A stretch of DNA of 64,000 nt from positions 248,001 to 312,000 of the forward strand of contig NZ_JARGDQ010000001.1 of assembly GCF_029210385.1 (NCBI RefSeq). The letters run 5' to 3'. How positions within the stretch are numbered: the first letter of the stretch is position 1; every line of letters starts with the position of its first letter. The stretch is from Desulfurivibrio dismutans. Its GTDB lineage: Bacteria; Desulfobacterota; Desulfobulbia; Desulfobulbales; Desulfurivibrionaceae. The notes under the pieces were generated by a model. The model did not search any database. It was given only the letters and a program-made list of their open reading frames with translations, and was not told the origin of the DNA. Shown here piece by piece: positions 52,367 to 61,995 of this stretch. The position numbers and the translations under genes were made by a program.

Positions 52367-54895
52367 ATGCCGAGCACGGAAAGCAACAACCTGCTGCGCT
52401 CCGCCGCCGCCCCGGCGGGGCCATATTGCAGCTTCGGCGGTCATCTGAGCAACGAGAAATTGGCGGAAACCATCAGTCATCATCTGTTGAGCTTTCTCGG
52501 GCGGGACCCGCAGCGGGCCGGCAACCGGGAACTCTATAAAGCCCTGTCCTACACCGTGCGCGACTTCCTTATTGAGCGCTGGATCAAAACCCAGAAAGAA
52601 TTCTACGCCCGTAACCGCAAGCGGGTGTACTACCTCTCCTTGGAGTTTCTGGTCGGCCGCTCCCTGGGCAACAGTCTGGTTAACCTCGGGCTGTTGGATC
52701 GGGTGTCGGAGACCATTAAAGCAATGGGCTACAGTCTGGCAGAGGTCAGGGAGGAAGAAGAAGACGCGGCCCTGGGCAATGGTGGCCTGGGCCGCCTGGC
52801 CGCCTGTTTTCTGGACTCCATGGCAACGCTGGGCATTCCCGCCTATGGTTATGGCATCCGCTATGAGTACGGCCTTTTTTACCAGCGTCTGCTGGACGGT
52901 TTTCAAATGGAAACCCCGGACAACTGGCTTCGATACGGCTCTCCCTGGGAGTTTGAGCGTCCGTGGAACCTCTACCCGGTGAAGTTTGGCGGTCGGGTAT
53001 ACAGTTACCAGGATCAACAGGGGCGGCTCCGCTACGAGTGGGTGGATGCTGACGAGGTCATGGCCATGGCCCATGATGTGCTGGTGCCGGGCTTCAACAA
53101 CGACTCGGTGATCAACATGCGGCTATGGAGTGCCAAGGCACCTCGCGATATGGACCTGGTTTCCTTTCATCGGGGAGACTATGTGCAGGCGGTGCGGGAG
53201 GTGGTTGATTCGGAAAATATTTCCAAAGTCCTTTATCCTTCCGATGACATTCGGGAAGGACAGGAGCTGCGCTTCAAGCAGCAGTACTTCTTTGTGGCCG
53301 CCACCTTCCAGGACATTCTTCGGCGTTATCGTAAAAAGCACACTGATTTCAAGAGCTTCACTGAAGAAGTGGCGGTCCAGCTCAACGACACTCATCCGGC
53401 CATCGCCATTCCTGAACTGATGCGGCTGCTGCTGGATGAAGAAGGACTGGGGTGGGAAGAAGCCTGGGAGATCGGCGTCGGGACCTTCGGTTACACCAAT
53501 CATACCCTGTTGCCCGAGGCCCTGGAAACTTGGTCGGTGGACCTGTTCGGGCGGATTTTGCCTCGTCATCTGGAAATCGTCTACGAAATCAACCGCCGCT
53601 TTCTGGCCGAAGTGGAGGCTCGTTTTCCCGGCGACCAGGACCGTCTGCGCCGCATGTCGCTGATTGCTGAAGAGGATGAACCCAAGGTGCGAATGGCGCA
53701 CTTGGCGATCATCGGCAGTCATTCCACCAATGGAGTGGCCGAACTGCATACCCACCTGCAGAAAACCAGAATTTTCAAAGATTTTTACGACCTTTACCCC
53801 CAACGGTTCAACAACAAGACCAACGGTATTACCCAGCGCCGTTGGCTGCTGAAAAGCAACCCCGGCCTGGCCTCCCTGATCACCGAAAAGATCGGTGGCG
53901 ACTGGGTCACCGATCTTTACCGGTTGCGCGACCTGGAACCCCTGGCCGCCGAGGAGGAGTTTAGGCAGCGCTGGCTGGCGGTAAAGCACGACAACAAACG
54001 GCGGCTGGCGGCTCTGGTGGAGCAGCGCTGCGGAGTTTTGGTGGATCCGGCGGCTCTCTTTGATGTACACGTGAAAAGGATTCATGAATACAAGCGGCAG
54101 TTGCTCAACGTGCTGCATGTGATCGTCCATTATCACCGACTGGCGGGAAGGCGGTCGATGGAGGCCCCGCCCCGGGTGGTGATTTTTGCCGGCAAGGCGG
54201 CCCCTTCTTATGAACGGGCCAAATTGATTATCAAGCTGATCAATTCGGTGGCCGAGACGGTTAACCGTGATCCGCGGGTCAACGACCGTCTCAAAGTGAT
54301 TTTTATGCCCAACTACGGCGTGTCGCTGGCGGAAAAAATTATTCCCGCCGCCGATCTTTCCGAGCAGATATCCACCGCCGGCACCGAGGCATCGGGCACC
54401 GGCAATATGAAGTTCGCGGTCAACGGGGCGCTGACCATCGGCACTATGGATGGGGCTAATATTGAAATGTGCGAGGAGATCGGCCAGGAAAACATGTTTA
54501 TTTTTGGCATGACCGCCGATGAGGTCGAGGCGGCCCGTCGGGATCCGTCCCGGTCGCCGGAGCTGGTTTACCGGGAGCATGAAGAAATCCGGGCAGCGGT
54601 GGATGCCCTGGCTGCCGGTTTCTTCAGCCGGGGGGATTCCGCCATCTTCCGCCCCTTGGTGGAAAGCCTGTTGAGCCCGGATGATCCCTACCTGACCTTG
54701 CTGGATTTGCCGGATTACCTGCGCTGCCAGGAAGAGGTGGGACGAGCCTACCACAATGGGGCCACGTGGGCGGAGAAATCGATCTTTAATGTAGCCCGGA
54801 TGGGTAAGTTCTCCACCGACCGGACCATTCGTGAGTATGCCAAAGATATCTGGGGCCTGCAGCTTGATCATGCCAAAGTCAGCTCAACACGTTGA
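52367..54895 (+). CDS. glgP: Glycogen/starch/alpha-glucan phosphorylase
   Basis: PLP enzyme releasing glucose 1-phosphate from alpha-1,4-glucans; 842 residues, standard family length. It has YYLSLEFLVGRSLGNSLVNL, ALGNGGLGRLAACFLDSMA, VQLNDTHPAIAIPELMR, NKTNGITQRRWL, VHVKRIHEYKRQLLN and STAGTEASGTGNMKFAVNG with the PLP lysine in NMKF. AAGGAG at 52355-52360 fixes the start. The 181 base gap upstream contains TTGACC (52211-52216) and GGTAAC/GTTACC (52273-52278, 52288-52293) but no firm promoter. With the sucrose genes it suggests carbohydrate reserves; no other glg gene is in the window. Confidence 0.97.
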   Translation: MPSTESNNLLRSAAAPAGPYCSFGGHLSNEKLAETISHHLLSFLGRDPQRAGNRELYKALSYTVRDFLIERWIKTQKEFYARNRKRVYYLSLEFLVGRSLGNSLVNLGLLDRVSETIKAMGYSLAEVREEEEDAALGNGGLGRLAACFLDSMATLGIPAYGYGIRYEYGLFYQRLLDGFQMETPDNWLRYGSPWEFERPWNLYPVKFGGRVYSYQDQQGRLRYEWVDADEVMAMAHDVLVPGFNNDSVINMRLWSAKAPRDMDLVSFHRGDYVQAVREVVDSENISKVLYPSDDIREGQELRFKQQYFFVAATFQDILRRYRKKHTDFKSFTEEVAVQLNDTHPAIAIPELMRLLLDEEGLGWEEAWEIGVGTFGYTNHTLLPEALETWSVDLFGRILPRHLEIVYEINRRFLAEVEARFPGDQDRLRRMSLIAEEDEPKVRMAHLAIIGSHSTNGVAELHTHLQKTRIFKDFYDLYPQRFNNKTNGITQRRWLLKSNPGLASLITEKIGGDWVTDLYRLRDLEPLAAEEEFRQRWLAVKHDNKRRLAALVEQRCGVLVDPAALFDVHVKRIHEYKRQLLNVLHVIVHYHRLAGRRSMEAPPRVVIFAGKAAPSYERAKLIIKLINSVAETVNRDPRVNDRLKVIFMPNYGVSLAEKIIPAADLSEQISTAGTEASGTGNMKFAVNGALTIGTMDGANIEMCEEIGQENMFIFGMTADEVEAARRDPSRSPELVYREHEEIRAAVDALAAGFFSRGDSAIFRPLVESLLSPDDPYLTLLDLPDYLRCQEEVGRAYHNGATWAEKSIFNVARMGKFSTDRTIREYAKDIWGLQLDHAKVSSTR

Positions 54896-55030
54896 CCGGC
54901 AACAGCAGAATCGTGCCCGGCAGGGCGTACTCCTTCGGCGGGCAGCTTTTTGGGGCGCCGCGAACAAGATTTTAGGTAATTGCTTACGATTCAAGGCCAG
55001 CAAGATTAACCAACCAGCAGGGAGAAAAAC

Positions 55031-55603
55031 ATGAAAGTAGTGGCATTCAGCGGCAGTGCCCGCAAGGGCGGCAATACGGCAACCATGCTCAACGCGGCTC
55101 TGGCGGAGCTGCAGACGGCCGGGGTTGAAACTGAAATGGTGGAACTGGCCGGGCAGCCGATTTCAGGTTGTATCGCCTGTTATCAGTGTTTCAAGAAAAA
55201 AGACCGCCGCTGCGCGGTGGACAATGATATCATCAACGACTGTATTGCCAAAATGGAAGCCGCCGACGGCATCATTTTGGGCTCTCCCACTTACTTCGCC
55301 GATGTTTCAGCCTCTATGAAGGCACTGATTGAACGCTGCGGGATGGTGTCCCGGGCCAACAACGATATTTTCAAGCGCAAGGCCGGAGCCGGTGTGGTAG
55401 CGGTGCGCCGGGGCGGTGCCTACCATGTGTTCAGTTCCCTGAATGCCTTTTTTCTTATCGGTCAGATGATTGTGGTGGGTTCTTCTTACTGGAACATGGG
55501 TATTGGCAAGGATCCCGGCGAAGTAAAAAATGACCCCGAGGGAATGAAGACCATGACCGATCTGGGCCGGAACATGGCCTGGCTGATGGACAAGATCCGT
55601 TAA
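55031..55603 (+). CDS. Iron-sulfur flavoprotein / NADPH-dependent FMN reductase-like protein
   Basis: A 190-residue flavodoxin-fold protein. The FMN phosphate loop is FSGSARKGGNTA (6-17) and the isoalloxazine loop GSPTYFADVSASMKAL. Cysteines C47, C50, C53 and C61 form C-x2-C-x2-C-x7-C, the compact 4Fe-4S motif of the iron-sulfur flavoprotein (Isf) family, so a cluster is likely. Such proteins in anaerobes pass electrons or detoxify O2/H2O2; that is family knowledge. The start ATG 55031 follows AGGGAGA. It stands alone between glgP and the convergent recO. Confidence 0.9.
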   Translation: MKVVAFSGSARKGGNTATMLNAALAELQTAGVETEMVELAGQPISGCIACYQCFKKKDRRCAVDNDIINDCIAKMEAADGIILGSPTYFADVSASMKALIERCGMVSRANNDIFKRKAGAGVVAVRRGGAYHVFSSLNAFFLIGQMIVVGSSYWNMGIGKDPGEVKNDPEGMKTMTDLGRNMAWLMDKIR

Positions 55604-55636
55604 ATCAACATCTTTGTTGGCCCTGGTGAACAGTTA

Positions 55637-56449
55637 CTAAATCGCCAGCAGGTTCTGCAGGCAGGAGCGGGAGTGGATATCGCGCTGCAGCAGATGGCGG
55701 CTGTAATGGTGCAGAAAGTTCATGGCCTCCCGGCCGCTGGTGGCCGGCAGCCGCAGCCGGGAGAGTTTATCGTTGGCCGTGTCCTGGGCCTTGGCGAGAA
55801 TTTTCGCGGTGGCCAGGGAGAGTGGAATCAGGCTAAGGCGGCTTTCGCTGGGCCGGTTGCAGGTCGGGCAGAGCAGGCCGCCGGCCGCCAGGCTGAAGTG
55901 GTAAGGGTAACCGGCCGGCGCGGGGCGGCGGCAAAGCTGGCAGCTGTCCAGAGCTGGGCGGTAACCCAGCAGATCCAGCAGCTTCAATTCGAAAAAAACC
56001 ACCGTCGCCATGGTGCTCAGGGTGTTTTGCTGGCCGTTGAGCTTAGCGCCCATCTGCTGGGCGCCGTCGTTGGCAATGGCCTGCAGCGACCAGAGCAACA
56101 GGGAGAAAAGCGGCGGATCGGGGGCGGCTTCTTCCAGCCATGCCAGCAGCAATTCGCCGAGCAGGCAGGCGGCGGTGTATTTGTGATAATCGCTGCGGAT
56201 GGCGGCAAAGGGTTGGAGCAGTTCGGCCTGGTCGATGCGCACCAGGCTGCCGGTGCGGCTCTCTTCGTAGCTCAACTCCAGCAAAGAGAAGAGCTCCAGC
56301 TTGTTGACAAACCGGATCCGGCTGCGCTGGGCGCCTTTGGCAATGCCCTTGCGCTTGCCGGTTTCCCGGCCGTAGAAGGTGACGATTTTGTCAGCTTCGC
56401 CATGACTACTCGCCGCCAGGATCACGGCCTTTGTGTGTTGCAGGGTCAT
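55637..56449 (-). CDS. recO: DNA repair protein RecO
   Basis: Recombination mediator that loads RecA with RecR and anneals SSB-coated DNA; 270 residues. The OB fold is at the N-terminus (TKAVILAASSHGEADKIVTFYGRETGKRKGIAKGA), followed by helices, and a zinc site CQLC...CPTC in the C-terminal half with the LDLLGYRPALDSCQLCRR context typical of RecO. ATG 56449 is chosen over in-frame codons to 56500, since MTLQHTKAVIL is the family start. It is the last gene of the bamA-to-recO run, 63 bases after rodZ. Confidence 0.93.
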   Translation of the reverse strand: MTLQHTKAVILAASSHGEADKIVTFYGRETGKRKGIAKGAQRSRIRFVNKLELFSLLELSYEESRTGSLVRIDQAELLQPFAAIRSDYHKYTAACLLGELLLAWLEEAAPDPPLFSLLLWSLQAIANDGAQQMGAKLNGQQNTLSTMATVVFFELKLLDLLGYRPALDSCQLCRRPAPAGYPYHFSLAAGGLLCPTCNRPSESRLSLIPLSLATAKILAKAQDTANDKLSRLRLPATSGREAMNFLHHYSRHLLQRDIHSRSCLQNLLAI

Positions 56450-56512
56450 GGAAGAAACCTGGTCATCGGGGCATCCGCAACCCTTCGTAAGACCCGACAA
56501 CCCGTTGAATTT

Positions 56513-57442
56513 TTACGGAAAACTAAGATCGGTGACCTGCCCGCTTCGGCCCAGCGGCGGTAAAGGTTCACCGTTGTATGACAGTTCGACGCCGCCGGCG
56601 TTGCCGATCCGCAACTCCACCTGTTCGGCCGCCCGCCAGGTGCGGTTGTCGCCGGGCTGAAAAAAAAGCTGCCGGGAAGGGCCATGGTCGATTTGTATCC
56701 GCACCCAGGTGTCCTCGGTGAAACGAGCCTCAAGGATATGGGAAGCCTCATTGTTCAAGGCTTCCAGGGAGTCCAAGGAGGGGGCGCTGGCGGCTTCCGG
56801 CGCCGGCTGGTCATCCGTTGCGGCGGGATCCGGTGTGAACTCTGCTTGCAGCTCGGGGAAAGCTTTCGGCGCCGGCGGGGCGGGTAACGGTTCCGGGGCG
56901 GTGGCCGTCGCCGCTGGTGGCGGGGCTTCCGGTTGTGTCTGCTGAAAGACATTGTCCGGGGGGAAAGACGCCGGTGGCGCCATGGGCCGGAGGTAGCTGG
57001 TATAACCCCAGTAGACGGCCAATACCAGAACCAGGGCGACCAGCACCAGGGCCAGGCGACTGCCGGTGAAGGCCCGTAAGGGCTCCGCCATACTTTCTCC
57101 AGCCAGGATTTCGTTGATATTTATCTTCTCGGTGGTGGCGGCGTCCGGCAGGCCCAGCTCCTTGATGTGCTGGCGCAGTGCCGTTTCCTGGTCCAGTCCC
57201 AGGTAATTGGCGTAAATACGTACAAATCCCCGGGTGAAAGTGCTGGCCGGCAAGGCTGTCTGGTCGTTCTCCTCCAGTGCCCTGAGGGTGCTGGTGTGGA
57301 TGCGGGTTGCCTCCGCCGCTTCCTCCAGAGAGACCCCTTTTTCGGTGCGGGCGCGGCGCAGTTTTTCCCCCAGCGGCAGACCTTCATCCGGCGCGGGGGA
57401 GGGCTCCTTGGCGGTGTGCCGCCTGGTTTGTTCAGAACTCAT
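56513..57442 (-). CDS. rodZ: RodZ-like helix-turn-helix membrane protein
   Basis: Cytoskeleton-associated protein, here 309 residues. The cytoplasmic helix-turn-helix (about 25-95) reads LGEKLRRARTEKGVSLEEAAEATRIHTSTLRALEEND, as in RodZ, which binds MreB. A transmembrane helix lies at about 128-146 (LALVLVALVLVLAVYWGY). A Pro/Ala-rich periplasmic linker (about 155-225) leads to a beta domain of the DUF4115 type, ILEARFTEDTWVRIQID to the end. It overlaps surA by 11 bases, so the two are coupled. mreBCD are not in the window. Confidence 0.9.
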   Translation of the reverse strand: MSSEQTRRHTAKEPSPAPDEGLPLGEKLRRARTEKGVSLEEAAEATRIHTSTLRALEENDQTALPASTFTRGFVRIYANYLGLDQETALRQHIKELGLPDAATTEKININEILAGESMAEPLRAFTGSRLALVLVALVLVLAVYWGYTSYLRPMAPPASFPPDNVFQQTQPEAPPPAATATAPEPLPAPPAPKAFPELQAEFTPDPAATDDQPAPEAASAPSLDSLEALNNEASHILEARFTEDTWVRIQIDHGPSRQLFFQPGDNRTWRAAEQVELRIGNAGGVELSYNGEPLPPLGRSGQVTDLSFP

Positions 57443-58424
57443 TGAGCATCACCCTGATATAGGCATCTTCGCGCAGGCTGTGAACCCATTGGTCAAAACG
57501 TTTTTCCAGGGCCTGCTGATAAAGTGTTTCCCGGATTTCTTCCCGCATGTCCGCGTAAGGGCGGGCAACGCCTCCTCCGGCAAGCAGCTTGAAAAACTGG
57601 TAGGCACCGCCGATTTCCATGATCGGGGTCAACTCACCCGGGGTCAGCGCTAGAATGGGTTGCTGTAACTCCCCGGTCATTTCATCTTGTTCAAAGACTC
57701 CCAGGTCGCCGCCGGCGGTGGCCGAGGGCAGATCGGAAAGCTCCCGGGCAAGTTGCCGGAAACTGCTCCCGGCCAGTACCTGTTCTCTGGCCTCAATGGC
57801 TCGCTGCCTGGCGGTTTCACGGGCCTGGTCATCGCCGCTGTTCCAGGTGAACCCCATCTGCAGCAGGTGGTAGCCTTGCGTTTGGCCGCCATCGGCATAA
57901 TGCTCTTCATAATAGCTGCGCATACGACTTTCCGGGATCACGATCCGCTCCCGAACTTCTATGTTCAGCAATCGCGACTGCAAAATCTGGGCGCGCAGCG
58001 TCTGCCGATATTGCTCCAGGGTGGTGCCGCCCTTTGCCAGTTCCCGAACAAGCTCCTCTTTGCTGAGCCGGTTGTCCTCCATGATCTGGGTCATGGCCGC
58101 TTCTACCTCACGGTCACCGACGAAAATGCCCCGACGGTTGGCTTGCTGTTCTACCAGGATTTGGTCGATCATGCCGGAAAGAATCTGATTGCGTACTTCC
58201 TGGCGGGCTTGGGGGCGTTCCCTGGCCGGCACTTCGCGCAGGTGATCCTCGCCGATGGCGGCCATTTCCTCTTCCAGTTCGGAAAGGGTGATGATCTCGC
58301 CATTCACTTCGGCCACCACCCGATCGATGACCATCGTCGCGGCGGCAACCGGGAGCAGGAACAAACTCAGGATCGTAAACAGTCCCCCAAGGGGCAACCA
58401 GTGTTGTTTAAAGCTTTTGTACAT
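57432..58424 (-). CDS. surA: SurA-like periplasmic peptidyl-prolyl isomerase / chaperone
   Basis: 330-residue exported protein with a signal peptide (about 1-29, LFTILSLFLLPVAAA) and a SurA N-terminal chaperone domain, VIDRVVAEVNGEIITLSELEEE and QEVRNQILSGMIDQILVEQQANRRGI. One parvulin domain (about 180-290) carries YHLLQMGFTWNSGDDQARE and LSDLPSATAGGDLGVFEQDEM. E. coli SurA has two parvulin domains; this has only one, as in many deltaproteobacteria. It lies between mfd and rodZ and two genes downstream of bamA, matching its role in outer-membrane protein folding. Confidence 0.9.
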   Translation of the reverse strand: MYKSFKQHWLPLGGLFTILSLFLLPVAAATMVIDRVVAEVNGEIITLSELEEEMAAIGEDHLREVPARERPQARQEVRNQILSGMIDQILVEQQANRRGIFVGDREVEAAMTQIMEDNRLSKEELVRELAKGGTTLEQYRQTLRAQILQSRLLNIEVRERIVIPESRMRSYYEEHYADGGQTQGYHLLQMGFTWNSGDDQARETARQRAIEAREQVLAGSSFRQLARELSDLPSATAGGDLGVFEQDEMTGELQQPILALTPGELTPIMEIGGAYQFFKLLAGGGVARPYADMREEIRETLYQQALEKRFDQWVHSLREDAYIRVMLNEF

Positions 58425-58458
58425 ATCGTTCCAATCTACTTGATTTTAAGAAAAAACT

Positions 58459-61400
58459 CTAATGAGAGATATCATTCCCCTGGAGTGGGTGCAACAACTT
58501 TTTGATTTCACTGAAGAGCATGGCGGTGCTGGGCTTGGCCGGCAGTGGGCTGACCAGCCGGCCCTGGGGGGTGAAGCGCGTGCCTTTGGGGCCTTTATTG
58601 ACCAAGGCCAAAATCCGCTCCGGCGGTACCGGGGTGGCCGGGGCAAAGCTAAGAACCAAGGCCGCCGGGCCCTGCTCAATTTTATTGATCCCCAGAGTGG
58701 CCAGCCGGTTTTTCAGAGCGATGACGTCAAACAGGTTTTCCGCCTCCCGGGGCAGTGGGCCGAAGCGATCGGCAAACTCGTCCTTTAGATCGGTCAGGGC
58801 CTCGTCGTCGCCGGCGCTGGTGATTTTGCGGTAGGCCAGGTAACGCTGGTTGACATCTCTGATGTAATCGGCGGGCAGCAGGGCCGGAACCTGCAGTTTG
58901 ATTTCCGGGTCAATCTCGTCGGCGGCCAGTTCCTCTTCACTCAAGGTGGTGTCGGCGCCTTCCGCCGGGCCACGGACGGCCTTCTGTTTCAGTTCCAGGA
59001 CCGTTTTTTGCAGCAGGTCGAGGTAGAGATCATAGCCCACGGCGGCAATATTGCCGCTTTGTGACTCTCCCAGGATATTGCCGCCGCCCCGGATCTGCAG
59101 ATCACTTAGGGCCAGCTTAAAGCCGCCTCCCAGCTCATTGTAGTCCATCAGGGCCTGCAGTCGCCGTCGGGCCTCGCCGGCCAGATCGTCCAGAGCCGGC
59201 ACCAGCAGATAGGCGTAGGCCTGCTGGCTGCTGCGTCCCACCCGCCCTCGCAACTGGTAAATTTCCGCCAGCCCCAGGCGGTCGGCCCGGGTGATAATGA
59301 TGGTGTTGGCGCTGGGGATATCCAGGCCGGACTCAATGATCGTAGTGCAGACCAGGACGTTGATCTCCCGGCGGACAAAGCGGACCATGATTTCTTCCAG
59401 CTGCTTGCCCGGCATCTGGCCATGGGCCACCGCCACCCGGGCCTCGGGTGCCAGTTTCTGGACCTTGGCCGCCACCTCGTGGATACTGCTGACCCGGTTG
59501 TGAACCATGAAAACCTGGCCGTCACGGCCCATCTCCCGGTGAATGGCCTCTTTAATCACCAGATCATCATGGCGGGCGACGAAGGTTTTCACCGTGCGCC
59601 GCAGGTTGGGGGGTGAGCTGATCACCGAAAGATCCCGCACTCCCAGCAGGGAAAGCTGCAGGGTGCGGGGAATCGGGGTGGCGGTGAGGGTGAGAACATC
59701 CACCCCGCTGCGCAGTTTTTTAAGTTTTTCCTTGTGGCTGACCCCGAAGCGGTGCTCTTCGTCGATGATCAGCAGCCCCAGCTTGCGGAATTTGACATCG
59801 GCGGAGAGCAGCCGATGGGTGCCGATGATGATGTCGATGCCGCCGCTGGCCAGCTCGGCCACGATCTTCTTCTGTTCGGCGGGGGTGCGGAAGCGGTTGA
59901 GGCTCTCCACCCGCAGGGGAAAACCAGCCAGCCGCTCCCGGAAGGTGGCGGCGTGCTGTTCGGCCAGTACCGTGGTGGGTACCAGGATGGCCACCTGGGC
60001 GCCGTCCTCCACCACCTTGAAGGCGGCCCGCACCGCCACTTCAGTTTTGCCGTAACCGACGTCGCCACAGACCAGCCGATCCATGGGTTTGTCGGCCTGC
60101 AGGTCGGTGAGCACCTCGTCGATGGCCTTGAGCTGGCCGGGGGTTTCGTCATAGGGGAAAGATTCTTCCAGCTCGTGATAGAGTTCTCCGGGGGTGGAAA
60201 AGCTGGTGCCCGGGGCCAGTTGGCGTTTGGCGTAAAGTTTGAGCAGATCCTGGGCCACCTGCCAGACCGCTTTTTTAATCCGGTTGCGGGTATTAAGCCA
60301 GGTTTTGTCTCCCAGCTTGTCCAGGGTCGGCTGCTGCTCAGCGATTCCCTTGTATTTGCCGACACTGTTGATCTGGTCAACCGGGATGAAGAGTTTGTCA
60401 TCCCCGCGATAGTGAATGGTCAGATAATCGTTGGTGATCCCGTTGAGCTCGATGGGCTGCAGTCCCTTATAAATCCCGATCCCGTGTCGGCGATGGACCA
60501 CCAGGTCGCCGGGGTTGAGCTCATCGAAATCTCCTGTTTTGGCGGTTGCCGACCGTTCCCGGCGGCGGCTCCCCAGCCGCTGTTCGCCGAACAGCTCCGC
60601 CTCCGACAACCAGTGCAGTTTTTCACTGGGCAGATCGAAACCGCCGCTCAGCGGGACGGGGGTGAGCAACAGTCCTGGTTCGTTCAGGGTCGATTCGTTG
60701 CAAGGCGGGGCGATAAGCCGGCATTCCAGCCCGTGGGTGGAGAGCATTTCAGCCATCTGCCGGGCATGGCGCTCCGAACGGCAGGCCAGGCGGACCGCTT
60801 CTCCCTGTTCCTGCCACTGTCGGATTCGGCGGACCAGCGGGGCCAGCAAGCCTTCGGCACGGCGCTGCAGGTCAAGTTCCTGCTTGAGCAGGACATGGTT
60901 GCCGGCTGTCACGGTAAAACTTTGCTGTTGGTCGGCCTCCGCCGGGGGCAGGGGGTAAAATCTGGCTCCGGGAAAGGTCTTGATCTGTGCCAGCAGATCG
61001 GCTGACCGCAAAAAGAGTTCCGTCGGTGCTAAAGCCGGCTTGGTGGCGGTCAGCAGTTCTTGGTAATTGGCCTCGATCCTGGCTTCCTGCAACTCCAGGC
61101 CCTGGCGCAGGCGGGGGTAATCCAGGCACAGAACCACACTGTCGGCGGGTAGACAGCTTATGGGGGAAACAGCTTCGGGTTGAAACAGCGGCAGAAAAAA
61201 AACACTGCCGGCAAAAGGGCGCCGGCTTTGCAGGCAATCTTCAAGGCGCCGGCTTTCCGCCTGGTGCCATTGCAGTTCCTCCGTCTGTTGCCGGAATCGC
61301 TGCAACATGGCGCGATGGGCCGGTGAGTCCGCCGGCGGATAAAAGATCTCGCCGGCGGGAAGTAAAACGGCCTCTTCGACCTGGCCCAGCGAGCGCTGGG

Positions 61401-61989
61401 TGGCGGGGTCGAAATAGCGGAGGGATTCAACCGTGTCACCGAAAAAATCCAGCCGCAGGGGGAACTCCCGCCCTGGCGGAAAAATGTCGATGATGCCGCC
61501 GCGCACGCTGTACTCGCCAACTTCCCGGACCTGGGCCACCGCCTCGTAGCCGCCGGCGGCCAGCCGTTCCAGCAGCTGGCGGGAGTCGGTTTCCTCACCG
61601 CTGAGCAACAGTTCGGCCAAATGGCCCAGTTTTGCCGCCGGGATGGTTTTTGGGAGCAGAGACGGGCCTGAGGCGATCAGGATAAAGGGTTTTTCGGCGC
61701 TTAGCACCTGGTAGAGGGCCGCCATCCGGGCGGCGGTGACCGCCGGGTCGGGTTGCAAGGGGGCGTAAGGGGGAACCTCCAGTTCCGGAAAATGGATCAC
61801 CGGCCGGTCACTGAACAGCTCGAGATCGCCGGCCAGCCGCTGGCTTTCTTCTTCATCGGGGCAAAGGCAGAGCAGCGGCCGGTTCAGCTCACTGATCCGG
61901 CCGGTCAACCAGGCTGCCGCCCCGCCCCGCAGCCCGAAAACCTCAATGGGGGTTGAGTTGCGCTCAACTGCATCGCGAATCTGGTTCAT
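58459..61989 (-). CDS. mfd: Transcription-repair coupling factor Mfd
   Basis: ATP-dependent translocase that removes stalled RNA polymerase and recruits UvrA; 1176 residues, standard length. UvrB-like N-terminal domains are followed by the polymerase-interacting domain (LNPGDLVVHRRHGIGIYKGL), the RecG-like motor with VCGDVGYGKTEVAVRAAFK (Walker A), LLIIDEEHRFGVSHKE (DEEH box), LTLTATPIPRTLQLSLLG and IIITRADRLGLAEIYQLRGRVGRS. The C-terminal domain ends FSEIKKLLHPLQ. It begins six bases after bamA and precedes surA by 34 bases, so it is probably transcribed with them although its function is repair. Confidence 0.97.
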   Translation of the reverse strand: MNQIRDAVERNSTPIEVFGLRGGAAAWLTGRISELNRPLLCLCPDEEESQRLAGDLELFSDRPVIHFPELEVPPYAPLQPDPAVTAARMAALYQVLSAEKPFILIASGPSLLPKTIPAAKLGHLAELLLSGEETDSRQLLERLAAGGYEAVAQVREVGEYSVRGGIIDIFPPGREFPLRLDFFGDTVESLRYFDPATQRSLGQVEEAVLLPAGEIFYPPADSPAHRAMLQRFRQQTEELQWHQAESRRLEDCLQSRRPFAGSVFFLPLFQPEAVSPISCLPADSVVLCLDYPRLRQGLELQEARIEANYQELLTATKPALAPTELFLRSADLLAQIKTFPGARFYPLPPAEADQQQSFTVTAGNHVLLKQELDLQRRAEGLLAPLVRRIRQWQEQGEAVRLACRSERHARQMAEMLSTHGLECRLIAPPCNESTLNEPGLLLTPVPLSGGFDLPSEKLHWLSEAELFGEQRLGSRRRERSATAKTGDFDELNPGDLVVHRRHGIGIYKGLQPIELNGITNDYLTIHYRGDDKLFIPVDQINSVGKYKGIAEQQPTLDKLGDKTWLNTRNRIKKAVWQVAQDLLKLYAKRQLAPGTSFSTPGELYHELEESFPYDETPGQLKAIDEVLTDLQADKPMDRLVCGDVGYGKTEVAVRAAFKVVEDGAQVAILVPTTVLAEQHAATFRERLAGFPLRVESLNRFRTPAEQKKIVAELASGGIDIIIGTHRLLSADVKFRKLGLLIIDEEHRFGVSHKEKLKKLRSGVDVLTLTATPIPRTLQLSLLGVRDLSVISSPPNLRRTVKTFVARHDDLVIKEAIHREMGRDGQVFMVHNRVSSIHEVAAKVQKLAPEARVAVAHGQMPGKQLEEIMVRFVRREINVLVCTTIIESGLDIPSANTIIITRADRLGLAEIYQLRGRVGRSSQQAYAYLLVPALDDLAGEARRRLQALMDYNELGGGFKLALSDLQIRGGGNILGESQSGNIAAVGYDLYLDLLQKTVLELKQKAVRGPAEGADTTLSEEELAADEIDPEIKLQVPALLPADYIRDVNQRYLAYRKITSAGDDEALTDLKDEFADRFGPLPREAENLFDVIALKNRLATLGINKIEQGPAALVLSFAPATPVPPERILALVNKGPKGTRFTPQGRLVSPLPAKPSTAMLFSEIKKLLHPLQGNDISH

Positions 61990-61995
61990 GCCACT